Source: Desmodus rotundus (taxonomy: Eukaryota > Chordata > Mammalia > Chiroptera > Phyllostomidae). From it: DNA of 64,000 bases. The notes below the pieces were generated by a model. It was given only the letters and a program-made list of their open reading frames with translations, made no database searches and was not told where the DNA came from. Position 1 is the first letter of the stretch, and the number at the start of each line of letters is the position of its first letter. Location of the stretch: assembly GCF_022682495.2 (NCBI RefSeq), contig NC_071398.1, positions 97,057,705 to 97,121,704 on the forward strand. The letters run 5' to 3'. Below are positions 37,829 to 49,561 of this stretch, one piece after another. The translations under genes were made by a program, and so were the position numbers.

Positions 37829-38443
37829 ACCCTGAAGTCAGTTAGGGAAAACGAAAGTCAGACATTTAGAAGAGTGTTTTTATTTTGTTTTGTTCTGTCT
37901 TAATGGTCATATTTTATATAAATAAACTGCCCACAGAATGACTTCATGGACCTAGTTTGGACAGATGTCCTGGGGATGGCTTGTGGACTACGTTTCTATG
38001 GCAACTTTTGAAAGAGCTACTACTATGCCAGTGGTGGTATTAGAAGCACATGGTCACATCAGAATTCAGGAGTAAGGTTTAATTGCACAGGGGACTGTCA
38101 GTTGTGTTTAAAAGTCTTTGAATTTGGAAACCAGAGGACATGAAAACACAACTGTTCTTTAATACTAAAGTCATTTTAATGAAACACTCACCATATGATG
38201 AGAATTCCCGAGAAGAGATTCATATCTCTAATTTGCAATTAAATTATGGGAGAGGTTATGTTTTGTTGCTTTCTTACATATTTTTTAGACTTTCTCATAA
38301 ACTAGATTCCTTTTGCACATTCAAATTTCCACAACTGAAACTCCACAAAGAGCCACTGAGGGAAATTTTAGACGTGTTCAAGCAGTGTCTTTACAGTGAC
38401 CCCTGGTGGGGAAAGGAAGGAACATCAGTTTCAGCAATCCACA

Positions 38444-38640
38444 TTTTTTTTCAATTTTTCAATTATTTTATTGTTGTTCAATTACAGTTGTCTGTATTTT
38501 CTCCCCACCTCGCTACTCCACCCCAACCAAACCTACCTCCCTCCCCTGTTCCCACCCTTCCCCTTGTTTTTGTCCATGTGTCCTTTATAGTAGTTACTGA
38601 AAACCCTTCTCCCCACTCTTGAAAGTCCTTTCACCCTGGT
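38444..38640 (-). mobile_element. L1-like 3' fragment, bat-type
   Basis: Plus strand begins with a T-run, then ATTGTTGTTCAATTACAGTT, a CTGTATTTTCTCCCCACC block and TTTTTGTCCATGTGTCCTTT. This text recurs in bat genomes as the complement of an L1 3' part; the family name is from memory. Confidence 0.55.
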
Positions 38641-38748
38641 AAAATCTTGATGACGGTAACAAGCTCCATTCTCATAGCACGTTCCCTTCTGGCAAAGTAC
38701 CTTCACACTTCTCTATGTCGTTCCTATTTTTAAAAAAGAATTCAAATA

Positions 38749-38961
38749 TATAGGGTCTGGCAGAAGTAACGCTATTGCGAGTGGCTGGTAGGGTACGTGA
38801 ATGTCCCCCACGAGATGGACAGCAATTTGAACATGTCACCTAAAATCTCACATGGCCTGCTTGAGTGTGATATTGTTCTGTTACAGAGTTACATGCTTAT
38901 GATCTGGTAATAAAAGATTTTTATGTAATAAACAGGGGAGTTATTTGTGCTGGGCCCTGTA
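38749..38961. mobile_element. Small TA-flanked inverted-repeat element (MITE-like)
   Basis: The left end TATAGGGTCTGGCAGAAGTA and the right end, read inward on the other strand, TACAGGGCCCAGCACAAATA agree at 16 of 22 positions including the following AC. The TA at each end fits the target of Tc1/mariner transposases. At about 210 bases it can encode nothing; it would be a non-autonomous derivative. Internal phrases such as GAATGTCCCCCACGAGATGG look mariner-like. Confidence 0.7.
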
Positions 38962-39062
38962 TGTATCTATTCCTATTCGTGATCTATTCTCTCTCTTCTC
39001 TTTCACAGTAAATTCACAGTCCAGGTCACTTTATACTTCCCAATGAAAATAGCACATGAGAG

Positions 39063-39269
39063 CTCCCTGGCTGGTATGGCTCAGTGGACTGAGCATGGGC
39101 CTGTGAACCAAAGAGTCGCTTGTTCAGTTCCCAGTCAGGACACAAGCCTGGGTTGCAGACCACGTCCCTAGTAGGGGGCGTGAGAGGCAACCACACAGTG
39201 ATGTTTCTCTCCCTCTCTTTCTCCTTCCCTTCCCCTCTAAAGATAAATAAATTAAATATATATTTTAAA
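39063..39269 (+). mobile_element. VES-type SINE with target duplication
   Basis: CTCCCTGGCTGGTATGGCTC at the 5' end and an AAATAAATTAAATA tail. AAATAGCACATGAGAG (39047) and AAATAGCCCGTGAGAG (39270) flank it. It contains CTAGTAGGGGGCGTGAG, the best CTCF-like core among the copies. Confidence 0.95.
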
Positions 39270-41099
39270 AAATAGCCCGTGAGAGTATACTTTTATAAAA
39301 AAGCTTTTTTTGTGATGAGAACTTTTAAGAGGTACTGTCTTAGCAACTGAAAAGGCTTTTTTAAGCCTATAAGATGAATATCTTTTGTAGTCATGTATCT
39401 AATTCCAAGGTTCAACATACTTTTTATGGTACACATACGTCTTGATACAATTTTAGATGTAAGTCTACAATTCAACACACATTGTAAAGGCTCGAATGGG
39501 AACTTTCCTCTACTCTTGGGCCAGGTTCTTTATCAACCTACAGATGCACTACTTTGCAAACGGGCTGATTTCTCACATAGGATTGAACAAACCTACTTGA
39601 ATTGTGTATGCACGAAACTCTTAAAATTCGAGTACACGCAACGCAAAATAGCAGCCTGATTTGAAACGTGCATCTGAAACTCGCAGACTTGAGAATATCA
39701 CAGGATGGCGATCTGTCCCGCACACCTGCTATCAAAGCCCTGGGCACACGGGATTGCAGGGACCCTGTGTTCCCGCGGCCCCGGCCGTCTTCAGAGCAGG
39801 CACATGTTTCCTGGTTCACACTGGGTACATCGTCGACGCTCAGGTTAAAAGAACGATTGATCAAACAGAACTGATGTAAAACGATGCTTTTCAAAGACCA
39901 CAAGCCTTTGGGTTGGAGCCTCTGTGCTTTAGCCCTTTCTCCTTAAAGAAAAACCTAATTGATTCCATGAGTCTCATTCATGTTAGAAATAAGCTCATAA
40001 ATATTTCCCTGAAGAAATCGAAACATGGCATCTATGAGCTGCACATCCAGAAACCAGTCGTTTCTGCTTAAAGTGTAAGATAGCTTTACACATATTAATT
40101 GATTCAATTAGTATCAGGTCAGATTTGGGCTGATGGGCAATTATTTAACATCTATTAATTCTTTTAAATTGGTCATATATTTAAGCTAAGAGTTTCAAGT
40201 TGGGCTGGGAATCCAACTAAGAAGGAAAATCGCTGCAGAGACAGACTCTGCCTGGGAGACGGACAAGCTGTCTCCAGAACGCTCTTCTATTTGCATTTTG
40301 TGAACGTACTTGTCAGATGCTGAATGCCCGCTGCATGCCTGCTGCTGGAAGCTTCTGTGCAGCTTCGCGGCCCCTCCAGCACCTCCAAGACCAGACAGGA
40401 GCACAGACGTCTGCTGAGTGCTGCCAAAGGTCAGCGAATATCAGTTTACATCACCCGCGGACTTTAACATTTTCCAAATTGAAGAGGGAAGCCTGTAGAA
40501 AGCCAGGAGCTGGAGGAGGTAGACTGGATACACCTCCATAAGACAAACGAAGAAGTCCTCCCCCAGCTTCGGGGGTGGTTCCACCTCCAGAGACAGTGGT
40601 GCCCTCCTCCCAGCCAGAGGTCGAACTCTCCTCCTGAAGAGGTTTTCCAAACTCCGAGACCTCTGGTCATGCTAGATTTAAGAATGAAGTTCATTTTCTG
40701 TGAGAGAAATCACCGTGGAAAGAAGTTCCAGACACACGGGCCTCCCTGGTGAGGCCTCTGAACAGCCCCACCTGCAAAGGACAAGCTGAGGGTAACGCTG
40801 AGATGCGGGGGCGCGGGGGCGCAGGGGCATGAAATGCACAGGCAGAGTCTGCCCGGGACCTGGACTTGTGCCCGGGGAATGAGCCAGCACCGCCACTGGG
40901 ACTGACCCCGCCGCCGCCTGCACCAATATCGCAAGGGCCCCTCGGTGATGAACGGCTCTGCCAAGGTGGAGCACGGTCTGTAAAACACATGATGTCAGCG
41001 TCCCTGCTCACTGCTTTCGAGAGCCGCGGAAACAGAGTGTCTTTATGGTGTGTCCATTACACTTACCAGCAGAGGTGACGTTACACCATCATAAACGCA

Positions 41100-41700
41100 C
41101 TCAGTGCATGAAAGCTACCTCCCCAGCAGTCGATCTAACCGACTCACCTCGGCTGCACCCAGAGCCTCTGCGTTTCCTACGGTCCAAGCGGAGAAGCAAA
41201 GCCAGCCCTCTCCTGTGTGGGTCAGTGACTCCCACCAGTGCTGCATGTGACAGCCCCCGCCCCTTAGCCAAGCGTTTTTCTCATGTATTTACCCAGCCTG
41301 AGTCCTGCTTCTCCTGCATTTACCGCATGGTGGTCCTTCATCGCCCAGTCTCTCTCTCCCCTGCATTGTTCATCCACACACAAACATGCTACCGAGGCTC
41401 CCAGCTTTCAAAAACATTCCCTTGACCTCATACGACTAAGTGTCCCGTTTTCCTGTTTGTCTCGACCGTGGAACTAGGAAGAGTCTCGGTCTATATTCTG
41501 TTTCACTTGCTCACGTCCAAGCCTCTTTTGAACCTCCTCCGCAGAGAAAGGCTTTCCCACCAACCCTTCTCATCCTGGCCACAGCGACTTCCACATGCCA
41601 AACCCAAGGGTCAGTTCTCTACTCTCATCTCCATTGGATGAGAACCAAAGAGTCTGGCCCGGGTACGAAGACTGGAGGCAACGATGACTTAGACCAAGTT
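41100..41700 (+). repeat. L2-like LINE fragment
   Basis: L2-style blocks such as CCTCTTTTGAACCTCCTCCG and ATTTACCCAGCCTGAGTCCT. Diverged; assignment by style. Confidence 0.4.
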
Positions 41701-42254
41701 CAAAGTTGCTTTGCTTCTGTTTACTACCAAGTATTTCAGCAAGCAGTGGAAAGGATCCATGGGCTAAGAGTGCAAGTCACTGCATGGATGCTGCTTCCCA
41801 GCCCTACCCTGGCTCCGCGCAGAGGAGAACTTGATGTGTGAAGGTGAACACAGCCTGCAGGGACTGGGGAGACCGCCAAGCAGAAGGGAAGCAACTGTGG
41901 TCACCCTGCCTTTTGAGCCAGGAGGCTGACGCACCGCATCAGGACAGTGGAAGGGAAATCTCACCGTCCCAGTTACCAGCCCCACATTCCAGTTCTTGCA
42001 GTGTCTGAGCAGTAGACCCAGCCTTGACCTTCCCAGTCCCCTTTCTGGATCTCTCCACAGTAGTGGACACTGCTGATCGCTATGTCCTTCTGGAGATCCT
42101 CTTTTCCCATGGCCTCTAGATGACCACGTGGCTCTCTACGGCCCGTTCAGTCACCCCTGCTTTTCTCCCCTTCCCTTCACCAGGGCTATTTCCTCAGTCC
42201 TCCTTCTCTTCTCTGTCTTCATGGATCTCTCCCTTGATGTCAACACGGGGATCA

Positions 42255-42735
42255 GATACTATTGGAATTAGTTCCCTCAGCTGTCCCAACACATCACCAC
42301 AAACTGGTGGCTCACAGAGCAGAACTCACTGTCTCACTGTGCTGGAGGCGGAAGTCTGAGGTGAGGGTGTCTGCTGGGCTGACCACTTTCTCAAAAGGCC
42401 CTAGAGGAGGGTCCTTCCTGGCCTTTTCCATCTCCTGGTGGCTCCTGCTTCCTGGGTGGTGGCAGCTTCGCTCTGATTTCCACCAACATTTCACACGGCC
42501 TTCCCTGAGTGTCTCTCTCAGATCTCCCTCTCTTTTCTCTAAAAACTGGCCCTGGGATTTTAAGATCCACCCTAAATCCAGGATGATCTCATTTCAAGAT
42601 TCTTAATTCTGTCTGCAAAGACCCTATCTCCAAATAAGAACACATTCGCAGGTATGGGGGTGGGGCCAGGTATGGGGGAGGAGCGGTGGGATAGGCCTTA
42701 GACACATCTTTTTGGGAGACACCGTTCAACTCACT
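42255..42735 (+). repeat. Old interspersed repeat, family uncertain
   Basis: Text in the order CACCACAAACTGGTGGCTCA, a GTGCTGGAGGCGGAAGTCTG block, CTTCCTGGCCTTTTCCATCT and GACCCTATCTCCAAATAAGA matches a widespread old mammalian repeat that I recognise but cannot name with certainty; an LTR-type element is possible. Confidence 0.5.
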
Positions 42736-42739
42736 TTCC

Positions 42740-43770
42740 ACCTCTAGACTGGTAGCTCCCAGATTCACCACTCCAGCTTTAAACTCTCCTTCAAATTCCC
42801 ATCTCTAACATCACTACTAATAAACACTTCAAATTTTACATTTCCAAATTGGACTCTTCATTACTCCCCAAACATCTTCTTTTCCTAATATTCCTAATCG
42901 CAGTAAGTAACATTACCATAGAACTGTTTCCTCCGATCAAAACTCTGAGTCACCCTTGACTTCTTGCCCTTACTTTCGGCAAACCACCAGCAACCTGTGA
43001 GCTCTCTACTTTGAAAGTGCGTCTGGGCCTGACCGCGTCTCCCTGGCCCACTGCTCTCCTACTCCAGGTCACCTCGATGTTCCCCCACCCCAGACCTCTT
43101 TGCAGGCACATCTGCCAGCTCTCCCAGCTTCTACACAGGCCCCTCTTTTGGCCATTTCTTCTCACAGCAGGCCGACTGCCCCACGAAAACATAAATCAGA
43201 TCTTCTCTCTCTATGCTCAAAACCCTCTAGTAGCTTCTCACCACACTTTGAATGTCACGGCTTAGAGGAGCCCACAGGATCTGGGGCCTGCCAACCCCTC
43301 TGATGGCAGAAACTACGCTCCCCTCCCTCTCGCTGAGCTCCATCCTCAATGGCCTCCTTGCTGTCCCTGAACCTGGGGAGCCAGGTCCACCCCGGTCCTT
43401 TGTGCTTGCTGCCCCCTTTGCCTGGCCGGCTCCACCTCCGAAGTGGCAGGCTCCACTGACAGGGCCTGTCCCCTCACTCTGCGGTTCCCTGCTCGAATGC
43501 TGCTTTCGCGAGCATCTGTCTAAAACAGCATTCCCTCGCACTCGCTCGCCCTTTACCCCATTCTAATGTTCTGTCTCTACCCGACCTTGTGCAAACCCGA
43601 CCTTACGATCATCACTTACCTGGCATCTGTCTGTTCCCCTCGTTATGAGCTCCAGAGGGCCGACAATTTGTTTCGCTCAGCACGGCTTTCATCACGCTCA
43701 GAACAGGGCCGCCTTGCTGTACCTGCTCGTTAACTGTTTGTGGGGTAAGTGAACGAGCAACTCCAATGGT
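42740..43770 (+). repeat. L2 LINE fragment
   Basis: L2 phrases in order: AAACTCTCCTTCAAATTCCC, a CTCTGAGTCACCCTTGACTT block, CCTCTAGTAGCTTCTCACCA, a GCTCCATCCTCAATGGCCTC block and the terminal GAGCTCCAGAGGGCCGACAA with a following AAGTGAACGAG end. Confidence 0.65.
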
Positions 43771-44229
43771 CTTGTAGAGTCAGTTGGAGCACCGTGGCCA
43801 TATTAACAACTGATACAAAAAGTGACCTCGCATTAAACCAGTTGAAGATCACTTTCACTGAGTGCTTTTAGGAAATAATGAAGAAGTGTTCACCTGACAA
43901 TATAAACATGAATCTTCCAGATCAACTCTTTTCAACATTTATAATATTTGCTCTAGGAATTTAGTCTTTATGTGTGTCAAGGGGTCTGTTTCTTACATAA
44001 AGATGCAGAGATATTCTAGTAAATCTCTGCCTTACAAACACAATTATACGGCAAAACCTAACTCAATGTAACTTTAACAATGTTTCACCACGTTTAGTAC
44101 CATAAAACTTCATCAACCAGGTTTTGCTCCAAGTTTATAAAACTCTAAGGTGTGTTCATGATTATTCCCGAACAGTGTGTTTAAAAAACAGCTGGTATGG
44201 AAAAGCTGGCTAATACGATGGCAAACTAG

Positions 44230-44400
44230 ACCTACTGGCAGCAGAGACATGTGGGCTCACATTGTGCTCTGCTACTTACCATCCTTCTGACCCAAAGCCG
44301 GTCCCAGAACCCCTCTCAATTCCTTCTATACAAAATGGGCAATGCCACCTAACTGACACGGTACTTGTGGTTATGACATCTGACACAGTGTTACGACACA
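44230..44400 (-). repeat. MIR SINE fragment
   Basis: Plus strand reads TGCTCTGCTACTTACCATCC, then a CAATTCCTTCTATACAAAAT block and GGGCAATGCCACCTAACTGA, the complement of MIR. Confidence 0.65.
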
Positions 44401-44759
44401 GCTCATTTCACTCGAATTAATGCACGCTGTGAGCCAAATCACATCCCCAACGTACATGTTCATTCCATCCAGCAGCTGCTCTGCATCCCTTTCTCTGGGA
44501 ACTTCTAGGACTTCGCACGCACAGGAGATGCCGGGCAAGCAAAGATCTTATTTGTAAAAGTGGTGGAGAGTCATAAAAATAATTGGAGATAGGCACAGCC
44601 TAGCACCCTACTAAGTGGTCCAGCGTGTAGGATTCACACTGCTGACCACGGACACTCAGCCTGGCTCAACAGATGCCTCCTAAATGTCTACCGAATAAGT
44701 TAATGCACTAACTAACGAAGGCAGTGACCGAATTCTTAATGTACCTGGGTAGAAATTCT

Positions 44760-44973
44760 TTTTTTAAATATTTTATTTACTTATTTATTTAGAGAGGGGA
44801 AGGGTAGGAGAAAGACAGAGAGAAACATCAATGTGTGGTTGCCTCTCTCGCACCCCCTACTAGGGGCCTGACCTGGCCAGCAGCCCAGGCATGTGCCCTG
44901 ACTGGGAATCGAATAGGCAACCCTTTGGTTTGCAGGCCAGAGCTCAGTCCACTGAGCCATACCAGCCAGGGCT
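44760..44973 (-). mobile_element. VES-type SINE, minus strand
   Basis: The complement of the other copies: it starts with a T-rich tail and ends GAGCCATACCAGCCAGGGCT. It is flanked by GTAGAAATTCT (44749) and GCAGAAATTCT (44976). It is the only copy in the DNM3 sense orientation. Confidence 0.93.
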
Positions 44974-45449
44974 AAGCAGAAATTCTAACTAGCAGAGGAA
45001 GCAAGCGTTCCTGAGAGGGCTTGCTGCCGTCTCCAGGGTAAGACTGTGCTAAGAACCCTCGCCTGGCCCTCTTGCTCTCGGTCTGTGAGCAGCAGCTGAC
45101 ACAGCACCTTAAATACATTAGGCCCAGCTAGGGGAAGCCCTCTTCCCCCCACCCCACCAACTCCAGCCCCAGCGCAGATAACGCCTTCTCTCACCTACAA
45201 TTAGTGACGCACTTTGAAGGTGAATCTGAAATCATTTTCGTTTTTATGATACATTATTAAAACATCCAAAACAACCGTATTATAATCCTAAGTGTTATCA
45301 AGGCCCATTGACTCATATTAGTGTGAGCAGCTGTTTGGGTTACAGAAAGCTACTCGTTGTGTTATGGGCTTATTACCGCTCTAAACTATGGACAATAAAT
45401 AAAATAGGAAAGGAGTGTCCTTTGAATTTTTCAAGAGGAAAATAACTGT

Positions 45450-45672
45450 TAGCATTTGGTTAGCCGTTGGAGTCAGAATTATCTTTACAGATACGTTTAT
45501 CTTGTTTAATGATCATAGCAACATTTTGAGATAAGGTTTATTGCAATTTCATTTCATTTTAGACGTGAGGTCGTAAGGCTCAAAGAAGTCCCGTAACTTG
45601 ACCAAAGGTGAACAACCAGGAAGGGAAAGACCTGCTTCCAAACCCTGCGGTCTTTCATCCACACCACTCATT
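45450..45672 (+). repeat. MIR SINE
   Basis: TTAATGATCATAGCAACATT, then a TTTTAGACGTGAGGTCGTAA block, GTCCCGTAACTTGACCAAAG and AACAACCAGGAAGGGAAAGA, in MIR order. Confidence 0.75.
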
Positions 45673-46439
45673 TAGCAAAGCAGCCAAGTGGGGGGCGGCC
45701 CGGCGAAGCACAGAGAGGACTAGGTGAGGAGTAGGGGCGACTCCTCTCAGTAAAGGCGTGTGGTCGCAGGCATGTTATTGAACACGGCCCTGAAGAGGAC
45801 CTCACTCCAACAAAACTCACATTATTCTGATGAAACCAAAACCAAAGTGTGCTAGATCCCTTCGAAAAGTTCTGACGACTCTAAAGAAAAAAGAATATCT
45901 GTAAAATTTTATATAATTCTGATGACTAGGAATCTGACCTTTTACACTGGGTAGCCATTCCCCTTGAAGCTGTACCAAAAATTCCCTTTTAGTCAGAAAC
46001 ACATGCTTCACCAATGATGCAAAAGATTAGTTTGAGCTTTGTCTAGTCACAAAGTTGTGACATTCAGCATATACTGGGAGAACATTTATTTTTAATATAT
46101 AACATACATATTTTCTAAAATACTCATTTTTAAAAGCTTTCCTTTTGAATATCATTATGCAAATAATTTAATACTAACTTACCAACATGGACTTCCTTCC
46201 CAAGTATATATTTAAATACACCCAAAAGTGAAAATGGCCTTCATTTAGCACAAAGGAGCTACTGCCTAAAATAGACCACCTCTCAGAAGACTACATAATT
46301 ATGTACCTTGGTGGATCAGATTATAATTCAGGGACCTGGAATAAAAAACGGCCCTCTCTTATCTAAGTAGGTCGTCCTTGTTCCGCAAGGACACAGCTTC
46401 AGGGGAGACGGGCATCAAGTGCTGAGGACAGGGCCCTGG

Positions 46440-47750
46440 CATAGCCAGCACACTAATCGTGAAGGCCAGCAGTGCCGCAGAGGCCGTGACCACAGCTCCC
46501 TCGTGGTCCCAATCCACACGCCTTCCAAATGAAACTTTCCATAAAGTTGCATAAGATCAGAATGAGGAATAATGAAATGGAAAAAGAAATGGTGGAATCA
46601 GAACCTCTAGAACAGGCTATTCCTCCAGAAAAGCAGTAAGAACACAGGCAAAAACTTCCAAAATGAACTTTTTCAGAACTCTGGAAATTAATCCAAGGCT
46701 GACGACAACCTGAAAGGTGTTTACTCAACAAAACCGGCTGAATCCCGGCAAGAACAGAGAGATTTGTGGTGTTTGAACTTTCCCCATTCCCATCCCTCAC
46801 AGTCTCAGGGGAATCTAGCAGCAAGCCAATCACCTGCCCAACGATTGGCGAATCCCACTCAGGCACATACAGAGCTCCCGCCAGCTTTTTAGTGCTCTGC
46901 TCTTATATCTGAATGAGCAGCCAGAGATCACCAATCACCAGAGAAAGGCCTCTCAGACCAAAGACAATGACCAAAACCCCCAACCAGAGAAAGGAACAGA
47001 GGGCCGTTGTAGATTACAGCAGGAAGCCTCAAACAGCTCTCATTGAAATCTTCAGAGAGGACGTTACACAAGAAACCAAGAGCTGAAAGCATTAGGAAAA
47101 AAATAAAAATAACAGTCACAAAATAGGAAAACGCTGCTGGAACTTAGGATACTACATGGGAAATGAAAATTTCATTAGAGGAGCAGAGGATAAAGTTGTG
47201 TGAATCCTGCAGAAAGTAGAAGAGACAAGGAAACAGGTGACCACCACCACCCCCACCACCCCCACCAATAAAAATGAGGGTTAATCCCAGAGTTCTAATG
47301 TGCTAACAAAAAGAATTCCAGATAAGGAAAACACAGAAAATGTGGACAATTAATGATTAAAAGAGAAGAATTCCCAGAATTGGAGGCCACACCTCTCCAT
47401 GCTGACCAGGCACATCACTGAGTCCATACGTCCATAATTACAACAGACGCACACAAAGAGCCATCACTGGAGTCTCTGGAGATAAATTATTACTCAGCTC
47501 AGAGAAAGAAATTTTTAAAATACAGATCATCAGCATAAATAAGGGACTTTTCTGGATTCTAAAATGCCAGTAACAGATAAATCCCTGTTAAGCTAAATCT
47601 CTTCATGCATTAAAAGAGCTTCCTGTTGTAAAGAAATATAAAACAGGTTTTTTATTGGGACTATATTCAGATAACTCTCATAATAACTATGGAGACTGTC
47701 TGAATTCTGTACCAGAAATTTCTTTTACTGGCTTTTTAAAATAAGTATTT
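46440..47750 (+). repeat. Old L1/HAL1-like sequence
   Basis: A-rich text in the style of half-L1 or L1 5' parts (CAGAATTGGAGGCCACACCT, TGCATTAAAAGAGCTTCCTG). No intact frame. A (CCACC)-type simple repeat interrupts it at 47238-47264. Low certainty of family. Confidence 0.35.
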
Positions 47751-47994
47751 CATGAAGATTAGAAATGTCTGTGTTCTTAGATCTCAGTTAATCTTACAAT
47801 TTTTTGCATAGGTTTAGACTTTATTCCCTCATTTTTCTTCCAGCAGCTTACCTCCACAAGCCTTCACAACATTAATAATGGCGAATTTAACTAATGAGGA
47901 ATTCCAGTTACAAGAGCTGGCGTCACCTTGAAAGACAGCCAAGCTCTCGACACTGTCCGCTAATTCCCTTCCACCTTCAGGGCCACACACTCAC

Positions 47995-48198
47995 CTTGCG
48001 GGTCGACCTCTTTAGCCAGCTTCAGTGCGTCTGAGTTTGCCAGGTCGGTGTTGGCCGGGGTGACGGCCAGAATCAGACAGTTCTCCCGCGTGATGAACTG
48101 CATGGTCATTTCTCTGATCTGATGCTCGATGTCTGCTGGCTGGTCCCCCACGGGCACCTTCGTGATTCCCGGCAGGTCGATAAGCGTCAGATTTAATA
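47995..48198 (-). CDS. DNM3: DNM3 exon 4 (GTPase domain, G3)
   Basis: A 204-base exon completes Val129, encodes [20 protein letters not shown] followed by the 47 residues ADIEHQI...AKEVDPQ (residues 130-196), and ends with the first base of Gly197. DLPG (136-139) is the G3 motif that binds the gamma-phosphate region and magnesium; Lys142 follows. The acceptor is TTGTTCACAG and the donor GTGAGT. Three residues after the G3 motif differ from what I remember as conserved in mammalian DNM3: Pro150>Ala, Tyr154>His, Ile160>Thr. The frame is otherwise open, so the exon looks functional. Confidence 0.97.
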
Positions 48199-49411
48199 CT
48201 GTGAACAAAGGAGAAAGGAGGAGTGTTACAGGTACCCTCGGTGCTAAAAAGACGTCAACAATGCAGCCTCACCTGTCACTTCAGTGGAAATTTAGAAAGC
48301 TCGGCTTTACAGAGGCTGCATCTGAATAACCCCAACTCGCGGTGTGCAGAATAAAAAGCAAAGAATACAAAACGGCTTTGCAAGCTTTCGCTGTTTTTAT
48401 GATATGACTGTGCTGTGGCAAGTGATCATTTTAACATAGTTTGAAAGGCACTAATTTGTACGCCTGGCAGTTTCCTCGGAGAGCTGTCACATCCGTTGCT
48501 GAGGGGTTGTAAGTAAACACTGAACAAGATGCATGTGCGCTGCCTGCCAGTCTCCTGCGGTACGCTGGCTGCCTTCAAGTGGTGTCAAGTTATCAGGGTA
48601 GGGTCCTGAAATCACACATTATTTACAGGTGGGCAGCCACTCAGCCTGTGGGAAAGCTGTTGGCCATGCATGGTGCTGTGAGGTTACTGTGGGGGCTACA
48701 CAGCCAGTCTCACGGAGGGGGCTCCATTAGGGAGAGCAGGAAACTGCCCCCAACTCAGCGACGCCATCCCCGACTTGGCCATCATTCTCTGCACAAAGGA
48801 GCATTGCCACCAAGTCTTCTGGGGACATCGTAATGGAGCCTATGTCCTTCGGGCTCCGTTTGACAAGCAACAGAGCTGGAGAGAAGATAATGGATTAAAA
48901 TCCATGCCGCTAAAAATTTAGTCAGGACAGAGACCATTCCCCAACCCACACCATGAATCGGTTTTCTACAAGTTGCTGCTGGGAGTCTGGAAAACAGATC
49001 GCAGTCGGTTGCTCAGGAAGGCAGCACGGAGAACACGCAGGGCTGCAAGAGAGTCCAGCAGGGAAGACTCACCCACGGCACCAAGTGCCGCTGGGATTTT
49101 TGCAAAGACTGAAAATATTTTAAAAATGGAAGTTTTCATGTATACCTCTTTGGAATTCTAAAAGTTTAAAATAAACATAAAAAAATTTTAATGACTTAAT
49201 CCATGCTGATCTTTTTAAAAGTCAGCTCCTCCTGCCTCCCTGTAAACAAACCTATGAGCTCTTTGGACCGCAGCGGTGATGGTGGCATCCAAACTCTGTT
49301 CTAGAAACCCGGTCCTTTTCGAGAGAACAAACCATCTTCTACACAAGTAACGTGTGTTAATTAATGCAGTAAAAGCATTTGAGAGCAAGAATTTGGTTAT
49401 TATTTCCATAC
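48199..49411 (-). other. DNM3: Intron 3 (1.2 kb)
   Basis: No recognised repeat, RNA gene or motif. Confidence 0.8.
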
Positions 49412-49561
49412 CATGTGGAGAGTAGACTCGTAAGTTGATGGGAATGGAGGAAATGCCCTTATTCATGCCGGTCACTCGATCTGTCTCTGCTTCAATCTCA
49501 TGGCGAACTTCATCAAAGTCTGTAAACTTTTTTCCTTTGCAATGAAGAAATTCAGCATATT
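49412..49561 (-). CDS. DNM3: DNM3 exon 3 (GTPase domain)
   Basis: A 150-base exon completes Glu79, encodes [20 protein letters not shown], the 21 residues EIEAETD...NKGISSI and [10 protein letters not shown] (residues 80-128), and ends with the first base of Val129. It follows switch I in the dynamin GTPase fold. [12 protein letters not shown] is the DNM3 form; DNM1 has GTNKGISPVPIN. The acceptor is TTTTTGTAG and the donor GTATGG. The next upstream exon (DFLPRGSG...) was not found up to 64000. Confidence 0.96.

Noticed and set aside
38140..38622. 160-codon plus-strand frame
   Set aside because: Its second half is antisense L1-like sequence and the first half is unique AT-rich DNA; no coding signal.
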